Notes: generated by a model not told the origin, from the letters alone. Positions 7,460-15,982 are shown, counted from the first letter of the stretch. The stretch: 36,216 nucleotides of DNA from CAISIP01 sp031367285 (GCA_031367285.1 JANLPN010000233.1:1-36216); one strand, 5' to 3'. A program made the numbers and translations.

Positions 7460-10291
7460 ATGAAATTGCCCCCTCAATTTCGCACCATCACGCGCTGTAT
7501 GGTGCCTGTGATGTTCGGCGGTGCGCTCAGCATGGGCATGGCGCTGCCAAGCCATGCACAAGACAATTCCAAAGCAGCGCGCTTTTACGAAGATGCGCTG
7601 GTACGGTACGAAAAAAAGGATGTAGCGGGTGCCATCATCCAATTGAAGAACGCGCTTCAGATTGACCCCAATATGCTGCCCGTGCAGATGCTTTTGGGTA
7701 AGGCCCTGATGCAAAACGGCGAGGTCGCTGCAGCCGAAGTGGCTTACTATGAAGCGCTGCGGTTGGGCGTCAATCGTGCCGAGGTTGTGCTGCCCTTGGC
7801 GCGCGCCTATATAGCGCAGGGCAAACACAAGTTGGTGCTGGAACAAAAGACGTTTGCCCTGGCTGGCTTGCCACCGGCGACCCTGCTGCAACTGCACTTG
7901 TTGCGCGCCACCACCTATGCCGACTTGGGCGACACACGCAACGCGCTGCGATCCATCGACGAAGCGCGCGCAATAGACGGTCGGCTGGCCGAGGTGTGGC
8001 TTGCCGAGGTGCCTATCCGTATCCGCGCACGGCAGCTCAAAGAGGCTGCTGTGGCCGCTGACAAGGCTGCGGTACTTGCCCCCACTTCCGCTGAAGTCTG
8101 GTACCAAAAGGGTTCGATACAACATGTGCAAGGCGACTTGCGCGGCGCGCTTGCGGCGTACGACCGTGTCCTGCTGACAGACCCTTCAGTTGTCGAGGCA
8201 AGAGTCGCCCGTATTGGCATTTATATTGATTTGGGTCGGTTTCCCGAAGCCGCGAAAGACGTCACCGAGCTGCGTCGTCTTTCGCCCGCGGAGCCGCGTG
8301 GCGCGTATTTAAAGGCACTGTTGGCTGAGCGTGACGGTAATACCGCCACCGCCAATGCAGCGCTCAAGGAAGTGACCGATTTGCTTGACCCCGCACCCAT
8401 CGGGTTTGTGCGCTACCGACCCCAGTTGTTGATGCTAAATGGGCTGGCCCATTTCGGGCTGAACCAGCGCGAAAAAGCAAAGCAATATCTGGAGGCCTTC
8501 CAGCAGATTCAGAACAACAGCCCGGCCTCAAAACTGCTGGCGCGCATTTATATCGCCGAAAATAACGCAGCGCAAGCCTCCACTGTTCTGGAGACCTACC
8601 TCAAGGCGCAGCCGGGGGACGGGCAGGCAATGACGCTTTTGGCTACGGCCTACATGGCACTCGGCCGCCATGCCAAGGCGACCGCACTCATGCAAGAGGC
8701 ACTCAAAGCGCAGGAAAACCCGTCCTACCGTACCGCGCTGGGCTTAAGCTTGATTGGTGGCGGGCAAGCAGCGAATGGTGTCACCGAGCTCGAGTCGGCC
8801 TTCAAGAAAGACCCGAGCCAAATCCAGGCAGCCATGACGCTGATTCAGCTCTACCTGCAAAGCAACCAAGCGCGCAAGGCGGTACCGGTCGCCGAGAGTC
8901 TCGTAAATCAGAATCCATCGAACGCAAGCTTCCAAAACTTGCTGGGCATGGCTCAGGGGCAGTCTGGGAACATAGTTGCCGCCAGGGCGTCGCTTGAAAA
9001 GGCGATTCAATTGTCCGACAGTCTCTCGGCGGCAAAGGTCAATCTGGCGCGCTTGGAGATTGCCACCAAATCATTGGATGCTGCAAGCACGCGACTCAAT
9101 GAATTGCTCAAAACGGACGAAAAGAACTCGGAGGCGATGTCTGAGCTTGCCATCATCGCGGATCGAAAAGGCTTGCAAGCTGATGCGCAACGCTGGCTGG
9201 AAAAGGCGCGCGACGCAGCTGGGCCAAAAGATCTGCGATGGGGTTTAATTCTGGTTGATTTTCATTTGCGTTATGGACGATCTGGCGCAGCACTGGAAGC
9301 GGCCAAAGTTGCGTCAGCCAAGGCGCCGGAGGACCTGACAACATTGTTGGCCTACAGCCGAGCGCAAATCGCCAGTGGCGACACCATTGGTGCCAAAAAC
9401 ACCTTGACCAGTGCAACCCGCTTTGCCGAATACAAACCCGGCTTGCAGGTCGAGATCGCTGGATTGCAGATGATGGCAAACAATCCGGCCGGAGCTGCAT
9501 ACAGCCTGGACAAAGCGCTCTCAAGCAGTCCGGACTATCTGCCGGCGCAGGTCATGATGACCGAAGTAGATCTGCGACTACGTGAGCACGCCAAAGCCGA
9601 AAAACGGGCCCGGGACATCGCTGCGCAATACCCGAAACTTGCTGTTGGGCATAGTTTGATGGGAGACGTTGCAATGGCAAAAGGTCAATCGGGGGCGGCT
9701 GTCGAGGCTTACCGCAAGGCGCACCAAATACAGCCATCGGGCGATACTGTCATGCGGCTGTTCAGGGCGCTCTCGGGTCAGGACGGAGGCAAAGCGTCAT
9801 TGGCGCTGGCAGAACAATGGCTCAAGACCAACCCGATGGATTTGCCGGTGCGCAAGGCCTTGGCCAATGGGTATGTCCGTACCGGGAATCTTGCTGCGGC
9901 AAAAACAAACTATGAAGCGGTAATCAAAATCAGTCCGGGTGATGCGGAGGCTCTGAATAATCTTGCCAACGTTCAATTGAGGCTAAAGGATCCGGCCGCA
10001 GTAAAAACTGCGGAGCTGGCGTTGGCAAAAGCCCCGGGTAGCGCCATCGTGACAGACACACTGGGATGGGCGCTTTTTCAGAAAGGGCAAAACGACCGCT
10101 CCCTGCAAATGCTGAGAGATGCCCGATTGCGTCTGCCCGGCAACGCGGAGATTCACTACCACCTGGGGGCGGTACTGGCGCAAACGGGACGCAGGTCTGA
10201 GGCCAAAGAGGAACTGGAGGCCGCCCTAAAAATCGGCAATCAGTTTGAGGGGGCTGCGGACGCAGCCAAGCTGTTGCAAACCCTCAAATGA
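7460..10291 (+). CDS. prsT: PEP-CTERM system TPR-repeat protein (PrsT family)
   Basis: Starting at the ATG at 7460 gives 943 residues; a GTG 24 bases upstream is also in frame. The N-terminus is a signal peptide (MKLPPQFRTITR, hydrophobic stretch, ALPSHA before QDN). The rest is a run of tetratricopeptide repeats, beginning RFYEDALVRYEKKDVAGAI then QLKNALQIDPN, the signature opening of the PrsT family, which is normally about 900 residues. PrsT proteins are found with XrtA-type exosortase and exopolysaccharide clusters and are thought to act in the envelope in assembly or sorting of PEP-CTERM proteins or the polymer. The family is often called a lipoprotein, but no lipobox Cys is visible here. 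It is convergent with a PEP-CTERM protein gene; no exosortase gene lies in the window. Confidence 0.88.
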   Translation: MKLPPQFRTITRCMVPVMFGGALSMGMALPSHAQDNSKAARFYEDALVRYEKKDVAGAIIQLKNALQIDPNMLPVQMLLGKALMQNGEVAAAEVAYYEALRLGVNRAEVVLPLARAYIAQGKHKLVLEQKTFALAGLPPATLLQLHLLRATTYADLGDTRNALRSIDEARAIDGRLAEVWLAEVPIRIRARQLKEAAVAADKAAVLAPTSAEVWYQKGSIQHVQGDLRGALAAYDRVLLTDPSVVEARVARIGIYIDLGRFPEAAKDVTELRRLSPAEPRGAYLKALLAERDGNTATANAALKEVTDLLDPAPIGFVRYRPQLLMLNGLAHFGLNQREKAKQYLEAFQQIQNNSPASKLLARIYIAENNAAQASTVLETYLKAQPGDGQAMTLLATAYMALGRHAKATALMQEALKAQENPSYRTALGLSLIGGGQAANGVTELESAFKKDPSQIQAAMTLIQLYLQSNQARKAVPVAESLVNQNPSNASFQNLLGMAQGQSGNIVAARASLEKAIQLSDSLSAAKVNLARLEIATKSLDAASTRLNELLKTDEKNSEAMSELAIIADRKGLQADAQRWLEKARDAAGPKDLRWGLILVDFHLRYGRSGAALEAAKVASAKAPEDLTTLLAYSRAQIASGDTIGAKNTLTSATRFAEYKPGLQVEIAGLQMMANNPAGAAYSLDKALSSSPDYLPAQVMMTEVDLRLREHAKAEKRARDIAAQYPKLAVGHSLMGDVAMAKGQSGAAVEAYRKAHQIQPSGDTVMRLFRALSGQDGGKASLALAEQWLKTNPMDLPVRKALANGYVRTGNLAAAKTNYEAVIKISPGDAEALNNLANVQLRLKDPAAVKTAELALAKAPGSAIVTDTLGWALFQKGQNDRSLQMLRDARLRLPGNAEIHYHLGAVLAQTGRRSEAKEELEAALKIGNQFEGAADAAKLLQTLK

Positions 10292-10353
10292 CGACATACT
10301 TGGAATTCTCACTTACTGCGCCATGATCCGCCGCCTGCCAGTCTGAAGCACGA

Positions 10354-10376
10354 ATGGCCGACATCGAGTCGGCCAT
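10354..10376. terminator. Hairpin between convergent prsT and the PEP-CTERM gene
   Basis: ATGGCCGAC-ATCGA-GTCGGCCAT is a perfect 9-base stem with a 5-base loop in the 105-base gap between the convergent genes. Position fits a bidirectional terminator, but no T tract follows on either strand, so it may instead block exonucleases or slow polymerase. Confidence 0.5.
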
Positions 10377-10396
10377 GGATAAGCGACGAGCCAGTT

Positions 10397-11290
10397 TCAG
10401 GCAACCAACGTTTGTTGCTTTCCGGCCCGGCGGCGGCGAACGCCAACAGCACCCAACAAACCAACCGCCATCAAAGCCAATGAAGAGGGTTCCGGCACGT
10501 TGGTGCCTGGGCCACACACACCAGCAACCGTGCTCGTACACTTGGTGCCAGCTACTCCGAAAAGCTTGAAATAGTCATTCCCTTGGGTCATGCCGCCTCC
10601 GTACTCCCGGTTGTAAGCGCTGATCAACCACCAGCTAGACCCGAGCCCTCCAGCATTGACATTGTTGGTGACATCTGCATACGGTGTGGAGGTATCAACA
10701 GTGAGATTGGCTTTATTCTCAATCAACTCCCAACCGGCAGTGGTCATCGCCGTCAAAGTCGTCCCTGTACCGACGAGTGGCGACGTGCCCCCTGGAGTAC
10801 CTGCACCCTTGTAACGAAAAAGGGAAATATCCGAATCTCCACTGAAGTAACCGATGGCGATGTTGGAAAGCGCAACACTGCCGGCGAAATTCAACAGGAT
10901 GGCCTCTGTGTTCCCAAGCCCGGTCACTATGCCATTTGAGTCAGTTGCAGCTCCGTTATCAATCGCATGGTTGGGTGCCACCGTTCCGTCGGAGGACATA
11001 CCCAGTCCGGCGCCGCTATAAAGAGTCAGAGTATCAAGGGACGTAGCCGCGCCACCTTGCCAAGTGGAATTTGCCGCAAACCCATCAATCGTGTAGGTGG
11101 AAGAGTTTGTATAAGTCCCGCCGTTTGTGGCAAAGACCCCGCTCACGGACAAAAGATTGGGGTTCGTCCCGGTATCGTTAGTGGCTGTTGTCGCTGAGTT
11201 GAAGGTCCAAGCCGCTTGCGCACCTGACACCATGCCTAACCCAGCAACCAAAGCCGCTATTGCGAGCCAACGAGAACTTGACTTATTCAT
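10397..11290 (-). CDS. PEP-CTERM exosortase-dependent surface protein (XDP1-like)
   Basis: The 297-residue protein starts with a signal peptide (MNKSSSRWLAIAALVAGLG, cleavage after GAQA) and ends in a full PEP-CTERM sorting tail: VPEPSS at 265-270, a hydrophobic helix LALMAVGLLGAVGV, then RRRR and a short tail. Exosortase cuts within such tails and moves the protein to the surface or exopolysaccharide matrix. The middle is rich in Thr, Ser, Gly and Asn with few charges, and the GYFSGDSDISLFRYKG stretch resembles the XDP1 subfamily. A strong AAAGGA ribosome site lies 7 bases before the ATG, and a sigma-54 promoter lies upstream. Its partner prsT is convergent. Confidence 0.9.
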   Translation of the reverse strand: MNKSSSRWLAIAALVAGLGMVSGAQAAWTFNSATTATNDTGTNPNLLSVSGVFATNGGTYTNSSTYTIDGFAANSTWQGGAATSLDTLTLYSGAGLGMSSDGTVAPNHAIDNGAATDSNGIVTGLGNTEAILLNFAGSVALSNIAIGYFSGDSDISLFRYKGAGTPGGTSPLVGTGTTLTAMTTAGWELIENKANLTVDTSTPYADVTNNVNAGGLGSSWWLISAYNREYGGGMTQGNDYFKLFGVAGTKCTSTVAGVCGPGTNVPEPSSLALMAVGLLGAVGVRRRRAGKQQTLVA

Positions 11291-11346
11291 TGAATATCCT
11301 TTTGACGCCGTGTCTCATCATAAAACGGAACACACTCAGTAACCAA

Positions 11347-11362
11347 AGCAATTTAGATGCCA
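11347..11362 (-). promoter_or_regulatory. Sigma-54 (-24/-12) promoter of the PEP-CTERM gene
   Basis: On the minus strand TGGCATCTAAATTGCT matches the consensus TGGCACG-N4-TTGCW, with the invariant GG and GC dinucleotides at correct spacing. The expected start of transcription lies about 45 bases before the ATG at 11290. Published work on exosortase systems links PEP-CTERM genes to RpoN and the PrsK/PrsR two-component pair, which fits. The AT-rich upstream stretch to about 11440 holds no gene and could carry the enhancer-binding and bending sites. Confidence 0.7.
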
Positions 11363-11443
11363 TTGCGATAAATTCTATTGATTTCAATTACTTGGCAGAA
11401 CAACGTGCGGGTGACTTGAGGTTGACGTAAAGAAAATCGACAG

Positions 11444-12305
11444 TCATGATGGCCCATTCTTTGCGGCGCGGGGTTGCGTCGTTTTTTGGCACTGTTCGTG
11501 CCTTGGATCAATAACCACAGACAAGGATGAGGCTCGTGGCATCAGCGGGGATCGAATAGCGCTCGCGCCGGAGCCCAGCACCAAGTGCACGGTGGCTCGA
11601 ATCGCAGCGGTCGTCCAGCGCTCCAGCACCTTGCCAAAACTGACCGCCAGCGTGGCCTCCTTTGGCGGCACGCCGAGTCAGGTGCGGTCCAGGTTTTTGG
11701 GCTTGCAGACCGTCCACGCCATCCTGCGCCAGAAGGGTCATAAAGCCGGTATCCATGTGGCCGCAGCTCAACCCGTAACGTAGCACGCCGCTCTCATTGG
11801 CCCACACGTCGGCCGATGCCAAGCCTTTGAATGACGACTCACTGCGCAGCGGGTAACGAAACAGGCGCAGGGTGGGAATGCCGCCTTCGACTGCGGCGTC
11901 AAAGGTTTGCTTGGACAGGACCAATCCACGTGCGACTGAATGCATCAGGGCAACTGTAAGGCGGTTCATCGCCAGGTAGTAGTCAATTGCCGCAACGCGC
12001 CAACCCGGCAGCGCTGCTTCGTCCGGCAACGGCAAAGGGAACTAGCTGCGGTAGAGGTTGGGCTGCCCAGGGTCAAATTTCCAGCGCCAAAGTTTCCGTA
12101 TTTCTGTCTCTGGCAATGAGAAAACTGCGAGTAATCAGTGTCGGCGCGCCTCGTCAAGCGCCACCCACTTCGGCAGGCCCGTGATCACCATGAAGCCTTC
12201 GTTGCGCGCCGCCGGCTGTATCGCCGCAGTGACTGCGGCTCGGCCAGCCATATCAGACTCGAAAAAGGCCGACACAGCCACCTGCGGAACGGTAAGGGTC
12301 GTCAT
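11444..12305 (-). pseudogene. Decayed isopenicillin-N-synthase-like 2-oxoglutarate/Fe(II) oxygenase
   Basis: The N-terminus is intact: an ATG (12305-12303) overlapping the HD gene's stop as ATGA, then TLTVPQVAVSAFF and an NEGFMVITG strand typical of the DIOX_N domain. After about 12150 the frame breaks; KLWRWKFDPGQPNLYRS ends in a TAG where the family has an R-G-x-FPL motif. The next frame carries the core ALPGWRVAAIDYYLAMNRL and the HMDTGFMTLLAQD iron-binding block (HxD), then breaks again, with PPKEATLAVSFGKVLERWT and the tail in another frame. At least one stop and two or more frameshifts mean it cannot make the full protein. It was probably the third oxygenase in the TmpA/TmpB-like operon. 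Confidence 0.8.
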
Positions 12306-12847
12306 CGGATTTTCAGGCACGAGGCGACCGCCGCATGAAAATGACTCACCTGCGGCCCGCGGTAGCCCACGATTTTCCCCTCTTCGTCCCAGCGCCGCAA
12401 ACGCACCGCATCGGTAAAGAAGCGCTCGACTTCAAATGCCTGGGCCTGTGTAGGGCTCATCGGGCCGCCTTGTAGCTTCAACGAGAGTTTGGAAGCCTCT
12501 GACAGCTTATCGAAATAGCCCCGCTCCACTGCCGCCAGATAACGCTTGGCGGCAACGTGCAGGCGGACAGGTTCGGTTACCTCGGAGCCGAAGTATTGCG
12601 ACAACCAGGCCGACCCCACGGACTCATGCTGGGTATCGACCCCGCTGTCGGCCACATCCTGCGGCAGGTCATGAAGCATGTGGCCGATGTCGTGTAAAAA
12701 CGCCGCGGCAACCAATGCCGGTGAAGCCCCGTCGCGCTCAGCGAACGCCGCACACTGAATGGCATGGTCCAGTTGGCTGACGCCTTCGCCATACGACTCA
12801 TGACCGCGCCTTGCAAAAGCGGCCTGGATTTGCTCAGCTGCATTCAT
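12302..12847 (-). CDS. HD-domain mixed-valent diiron oxygenase, PhnZ/TmpB-like
   Basis: From the ATG at 12847 (GAGG just upstream) the product is 181 residues, the usual size for this family. It has the HD ligand set expected for PhnZ-type oxygenases: H28 in QLDHA, H52-D53 in FLHDIGH, H74 in TQHESVGS, H97 in RLHVAAKRYL and D154 in RRWDEEGK, plus the substrate-side SLKLQGGPMSP block. PhnZ and TmpB use O2 to cleave the C-P bond of 1-hydroxyphosphonates, giving phosphate and a carboxylate. The gene begins 19 bases after a TmpA-like dioxygenase gene that would supply the hydroxylated substrate, and its stop overlaps the start of the decayed oxygenase (ATGA). The family is well supported; the exact phosphonate is inferred from context. 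Confidence 0.85.
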   Translation of the reverse strand: MNAAEQIQAAFARRGHESYGEGVSQLDHAIQCAAFAERDGASPALVAAAFLHDIGHMLHDLPQDVADSGVDTQHESVGSAWLSQYFGSEVTEPVRLHVAAKRYLAAVERGYFDKLSEASKLSLKLQGGPMSPTQAQAFEVERFFTDAVRLRRWDEEGKIVGYRGPQVSHFHAAVASCLKIR

Positions 12848-12866
12848 ATCCTCGTGCCTTTCAAAA

Positions 12867-13994
12867 TCAATGCGCCAACGCTCGACGCAACACCACGCGA
12901 CGGCTCTCCATCGCGTCGCCATCGATATAACAACCCTGCAGATGGCGCCGGCCCAGGCTAGGGTCAAATGCGGTTCGGCCGTGCAGCGAACGGTCGTTTT
13001 GCATCACAACGCATTCGCCCGGCGCAAGGCGAAAGACAAGTTCAAGCGCCGGGCGTTGCAGTATTCGAGCGAACTCAAGATAGGCGGCATACCAGTCGGC
13101 AGCGAGTTCCGCCGGCGCATCGAGCCAATCCGCGGACCGGTTGTTGAAGTGCACAGCCCGCACCACGCCCTCCGTGTCGGTCGAAATCAGGGTCTGCCGC
13201 GCCACCAGATCGGTATTGGTGTCCGCGTAACGAAAAGTCATGGGTACTCTTGCCAGCAAGGTGAATGCATCGGGGGTTTCCCGCCTCAAGATCTCCGCAG
13301 CATTGAAGCCGTCAACCAACAAGGTGTCGCCCCCCGGCGCCTCGGACTCCAGACAATGCAGGAGTTGCACGCCAGGCGACGGGTGGCGATAGGGATTGTC
13401 GGAATGCACGCCCAGGCCAACGGCGGTGTAGGCCATATTGGTCGGGTTCGGGACTGACTTCACGTCGAACAAGCGCCCATAATTGGTGACGCGTACAAAA
13501 CCCAGACGGTCACCCACCTCGGCGACAGCCCCGGGCCGGCACGGGATATCGGTTATCACCCCAAAGCCCAGTGCTGCATAACGCTCAAGCCAAGCCAGCT
13601 CCAGTGACGGGTTTTCAAGCATGCCGGGCCAGTTGCCGGTGGGCCGTTGCCCAGCGAGACTGCCATCCCACAGTTCCACCCGGGGCCGGCGCCTCAAACG
13701 CGCGGATGGCGAAAGATCATGTGCCTGCAACCAAGCCAGCGAATACTCGGATCGGTGGCCATCAGACCACAGGACGTGCAACGCGTTTGCGTCCTTGAAC
13801 ACGGCATCTTTGACGGCCAAGCCTTGCGGCAAATCCGCTACAGCGTACAGTTTTTGGCCGTTGCCTGGATGGCGGCATATCGCGCATCGGCAGTTGTCCC
13901 TCAACCAATAGTTGGCGATGGACCAGGTGCGGTCCCCAGTCCAGGACAAATCAACCAGGTCGCCCACCAGTTTGATCTTCGGAAAACCTTGCAT
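12867..13994 (-). CDS. Gamma-butyrobetaine-hydroxylase/TmpA-like 2-oxoglutarate dioxygenase
   Basis: The 375-residue protein has the two-domain plan of gamma-butyrobetaine hydroxylase: an N-terminal zinc-binding DUF971-like domain with LRDNCRCAICRH (C35, C37, C40, H42) and a TauD/TfdA catalytic domain with the iron ligands H197-x-D199 in GVHSDNPYR and H338 in RSLHGR, followed by R349/R350 for 2-oxoglutarate. Carnitine synthesis enzymes and TmpA share this plan; TmpA hydroxylates C1 of 2-(trimethylamino)ethylphosphonate. The next gene is a PhnZ/TmpB-type HD oxygenase, which favours the TmpA role over carnitine synthesis. A GAGGAG site lies 6 bases before the ATG, and the EamA gene ends 23 bases upstream, so they are probably one operon. 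Confidence 0.85.
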   Translation of the reverse strand: MQGFPKIKLVGDLVDLSWTGDRTWSIANYWLRDNCRCAICRHPGNGQKLYAVADLPQGLAVKDAVFKDANALHVLWSDGHRSEYSLAWLQAHDLSPSARLRRRPRVELWDGSLAGQRPTGNWPGMLENPSLELAWLERYAALGFGVITDIPCRPGAVAEVGDRLGFVRVTNYGRLFDVKSVPNPTNMAYTAVGLGVHSDNPYRHPSPGVQLLHCLESEAPGGDTLLVDGFNAAEILRRETPDAFTLLARVPMTFRYADTNTDLVARQTLISTDTEGVVRAVHFNNRSADWLDAPAELAADWYAAYLEFARILQRPALELVFRLAPGECVVMQNDRSLHGRTAFDPSLGRRHLQGCYIDGDAMESRRVVLRRALAH

Positions 13995-14017
13995 GGCATC
14001 TCCTCGGTAAATTGTTA

Positions 14018-14926
14018 TCAGCGCCGGGCAAATCGCAGGGCCACCAGCCCGGCACCAACAATCAGCAGCGCTCCAGCCACCGTAGTCAAGCGCGGAGTTT
14101 CGTCAAAAAACAGGAAGCCCCAGAGCGGCGCCCACAACACGCCCGAGTACTCAAATGACGCGACCAGGTTCGCGCGCGCAATCCGGTAGGCGCTTGTCAG
14201 GAGCACCATGCCAGCCGCGGCAATGAGGCCACACGACGCAATCAGCAATCCATCCGGCCAGGATGGCCACACCCATGCCCGGACCAGAAAGGACACGCTG
14301 GGGTGCCGTGCATCGACCACGCCAAGGTAATGCAGGCAGAAGGCGGTCGTCGCCGCGCCTGCCAGAAATACCCAGTTCTGGTAGAAGGCCATGACCGACG
14401 CAGCCTGCGCCGTGCCAAGCCGGCGCGCCATCAGCATTGACGTGCCGTACATGGCCGCGGCCAACAGCGACAGGAGCGCGGCCGGCTCGAAGAGGCCACT
14501 ACCGGGTTGCAGCATGACGACCACACCTGCGAAACCGATCGCAACCGCGGCCCAGACTTTCCAGTCAGACCGCTCTCCCAAAAAGGGGCCGGCCAGCGCC
14601 GTCACAAACAAGGGCACCGTGAAATACAGCGCCACGGCATCCGCCAGCGGCAATGCCGGGAACGCCATGTAGTAGGCCGTATAGGAAACGAACATGATGG
14701 CGGCGCGTGCGGTCAAGGGCCAGAAATCGCGCGACAGGATGGCTCGCCAGCCCACTTGCAAGTGCACCAGCGCCAGCAGGATGGGAATGGCCACCAGGGA
14801 GCGGATCGTCACGACCTGTGTCAAGGGGTAGGCGCCGCTGACCTGCTTGATGACAGCGTCCTGCAAGGAGAAGACGAACACCCCCAGACACAGGCACCCG
14901 ATTCCGCGCGGGGGGCTGTTTTGCAC
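14018..14926 (-). CDS. EamA-family (DMT) membrane transporter
   Basis: The protein has about ten hydrophobic helices in two repeated halves, including ATTAFCLHYLG and GALLIVGAGLVAL, and conserved EamA pieces ALPLADAVALYFTVPLFVTA, GFAGVVVMLQPG and SFEYSGVLWAPLWGFLFFDE. DMT transporters move small metabolites or amino-acid derivatives, often outward. A GTG at 14926 gives 302 residues and starts 9 bases after the gapA stop; an ATG at 14986 gives 322 residues but would overlap gapA by 52 bases, so the GTG is preferred, although no ribosome site is clear. Immediately downstream are the phosphonate-type oxygenases, so import or export linked to that pathway is a fair guess. Confidence 0.85.
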   Translation of the reverse strand: MQNSPPRGIGCLCLGVFVFSLQDAVIKQVSGAYPLTQVVTIRSLVAIPILLALVHLQVGWRAILSRDFWPLTARAAIMFVSYTAYYMAFPALPLADAVALYFTVPLFVTALAGPFLGERSDWKVWAAVAIGFAGVVVMLQPGSGLFEPAALLSLLAAAMYGTSMLMARRLGTAQAASVMAFYQNWVFLAGAATTAFCLHYLGVVDARHPSVSFLVRAWVWPSWPDGLLIASCGLIAAAGMVLLTSAYRIARANLVASFEYSGVLWAPLWGFLFFDETPRLTTVAGALLIVGAGLVALRFARR

Positions 14927-14934
14927 CGCCCGGT

Positions 14935-15933
14935 TCAGCGGACCATTACGCGGACCATCTCCAGCACCTTGCTTGAATATCCCCATTCGTTGTCGTACCA
15001 GGCGACGACCTTGACGAAGGTTCCGTCCAACGCCATGCCGGCGTCGGCGTCGAACACCGAAGTGCAGCTTTCACCCCGGAAATCAGTGGAAACGACTTTG
15101 TCTTCGGTGTAGCCCATCACGCCCTTCATGGTGCCCTCTGAAGCTGCTTTCATGGCAGCGCAAATCTGGGCATACGTAGCTTCGCGGTTCAGTTCGACGG
15201 TCAGGTCAACCACCGACACATCCGACGTGGGCACGCGAAAAGACATTCCGGTCAGCTTCTTGTTCAGCTCGGGAATTACCACGCCCACGGCTTTGGCCGC
15301 GCCAGTGGACGAGGGAATAATGTTCTCCAGAATGCCGCGCCCGCCGCGCCAGTCCTTGTTGGACGGGCTATCCACGGTTTTCTGCGTGGCGGTCGTGGCG
15401 TGGACGGTTGTCATTAGGCCGCGCTTGATGCCCCAGTTGTCATTGAGTACCTTGGCCAGAGGTGCCAGACAGTTGGTGGTACACGACGCATTCGAGATGA
15501 TGACCTCGCCCTTGTAAGTCTTGTCGTTCACGCCAAAAACGAACATCGGGGTATCGTCCTTGCTGGGCGCCGACATGATGACTTTTTTGGCTCCGGCATC
15601 GATATGTTTCTGCGCCGTTTCCTTGGTCAGGAACAAGCCGGTGGACTCGACCACCACATCCGCACCCACCTGGTCCCACTTCAACTCGGCCGGATCCTTC
15701 ACCGCAGTGAGGCGAATCTTCCTGCCATTCACTACCAGCGTATTGCCGTCGACTGCAATATCGCCTTTGAAACGGCCATGCACCGAATCGAATTGCAGCA
15801 TGTAAGCCAGATAGTCGGGCTCCAGCAGGTCGTTGATTGCCACGACTTCAACGTCCTGGAAATTCTGCACTGCTGCCCGAAACACCATACGGCCGATACG
15901 ACCGAAACCATTGATACCAATCTTGATAGTCAT
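14935..15933 (-). CDS. gapA: Glyceraldehyde-3-phosphate dehydrogenase
   Basis: The start at 15933 gives 332 residues beginning MTIKIGINGFGRIGRMVF, the standard NAD-binding start of type I GAPDH; the open frame runs upstream but that part is non-coding. The catalytic Cys is C151 in SNASCTTNCLAPL; the Asp of the INDL motif (D35) favours NAD over NADP. The enzyme interconverts glyceraldehyde-3-phosphate and 1,3-bisphosphoglycerate. It follows transketolase by 49 bases on the same strand, a pairing common in betaproteobacteria that links pentose phosphates with lower glycolysis. A GAAAGAAG stretch serves as ribosome site. Confidence 0.97.
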   Translation of the reverse strand: MTIKIGINGFGRIGRMVFRAAVQNFQDVEVVAINDLLEPDYLAYMLQFDSVHGRFKGDIAVDGNTLVVNGRKIRLTAVKDPAELKWDQVGADVVVESTGLFLTKETAQKHIDAGAKKVIMSAPSKDDTPMFVFGVNDKTYKGEVIISNASCTTNCLAPLAKVLNDNWGIKRGLMTTVHATTATQKTVDSPSNKDWRGGRGILENIIPSSTGAAKAVGVVIPELNKKLTGMSFRVPTSDVSVVDLTVELNREATYAQICAAMKAASEGTMKGVMGYTEDKVVSTDFRGESCTSVFDADAGMALDGTFVKVVAWYDNEWGYSSKVLEMVRVMVR

Positions 15934-15982
15934 CTGCTTCTTTCTGCTATGGTTGAAAACCGTAATCCAGACCAGCCGCCGG

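Noticed and set aside
11291..11443. Possible extra gene or RNA upstream of the PEP-CTERM gene
   Set aside because: The stretch is AT-rich with no open frame of note; the sigma-54 promoter explains it.
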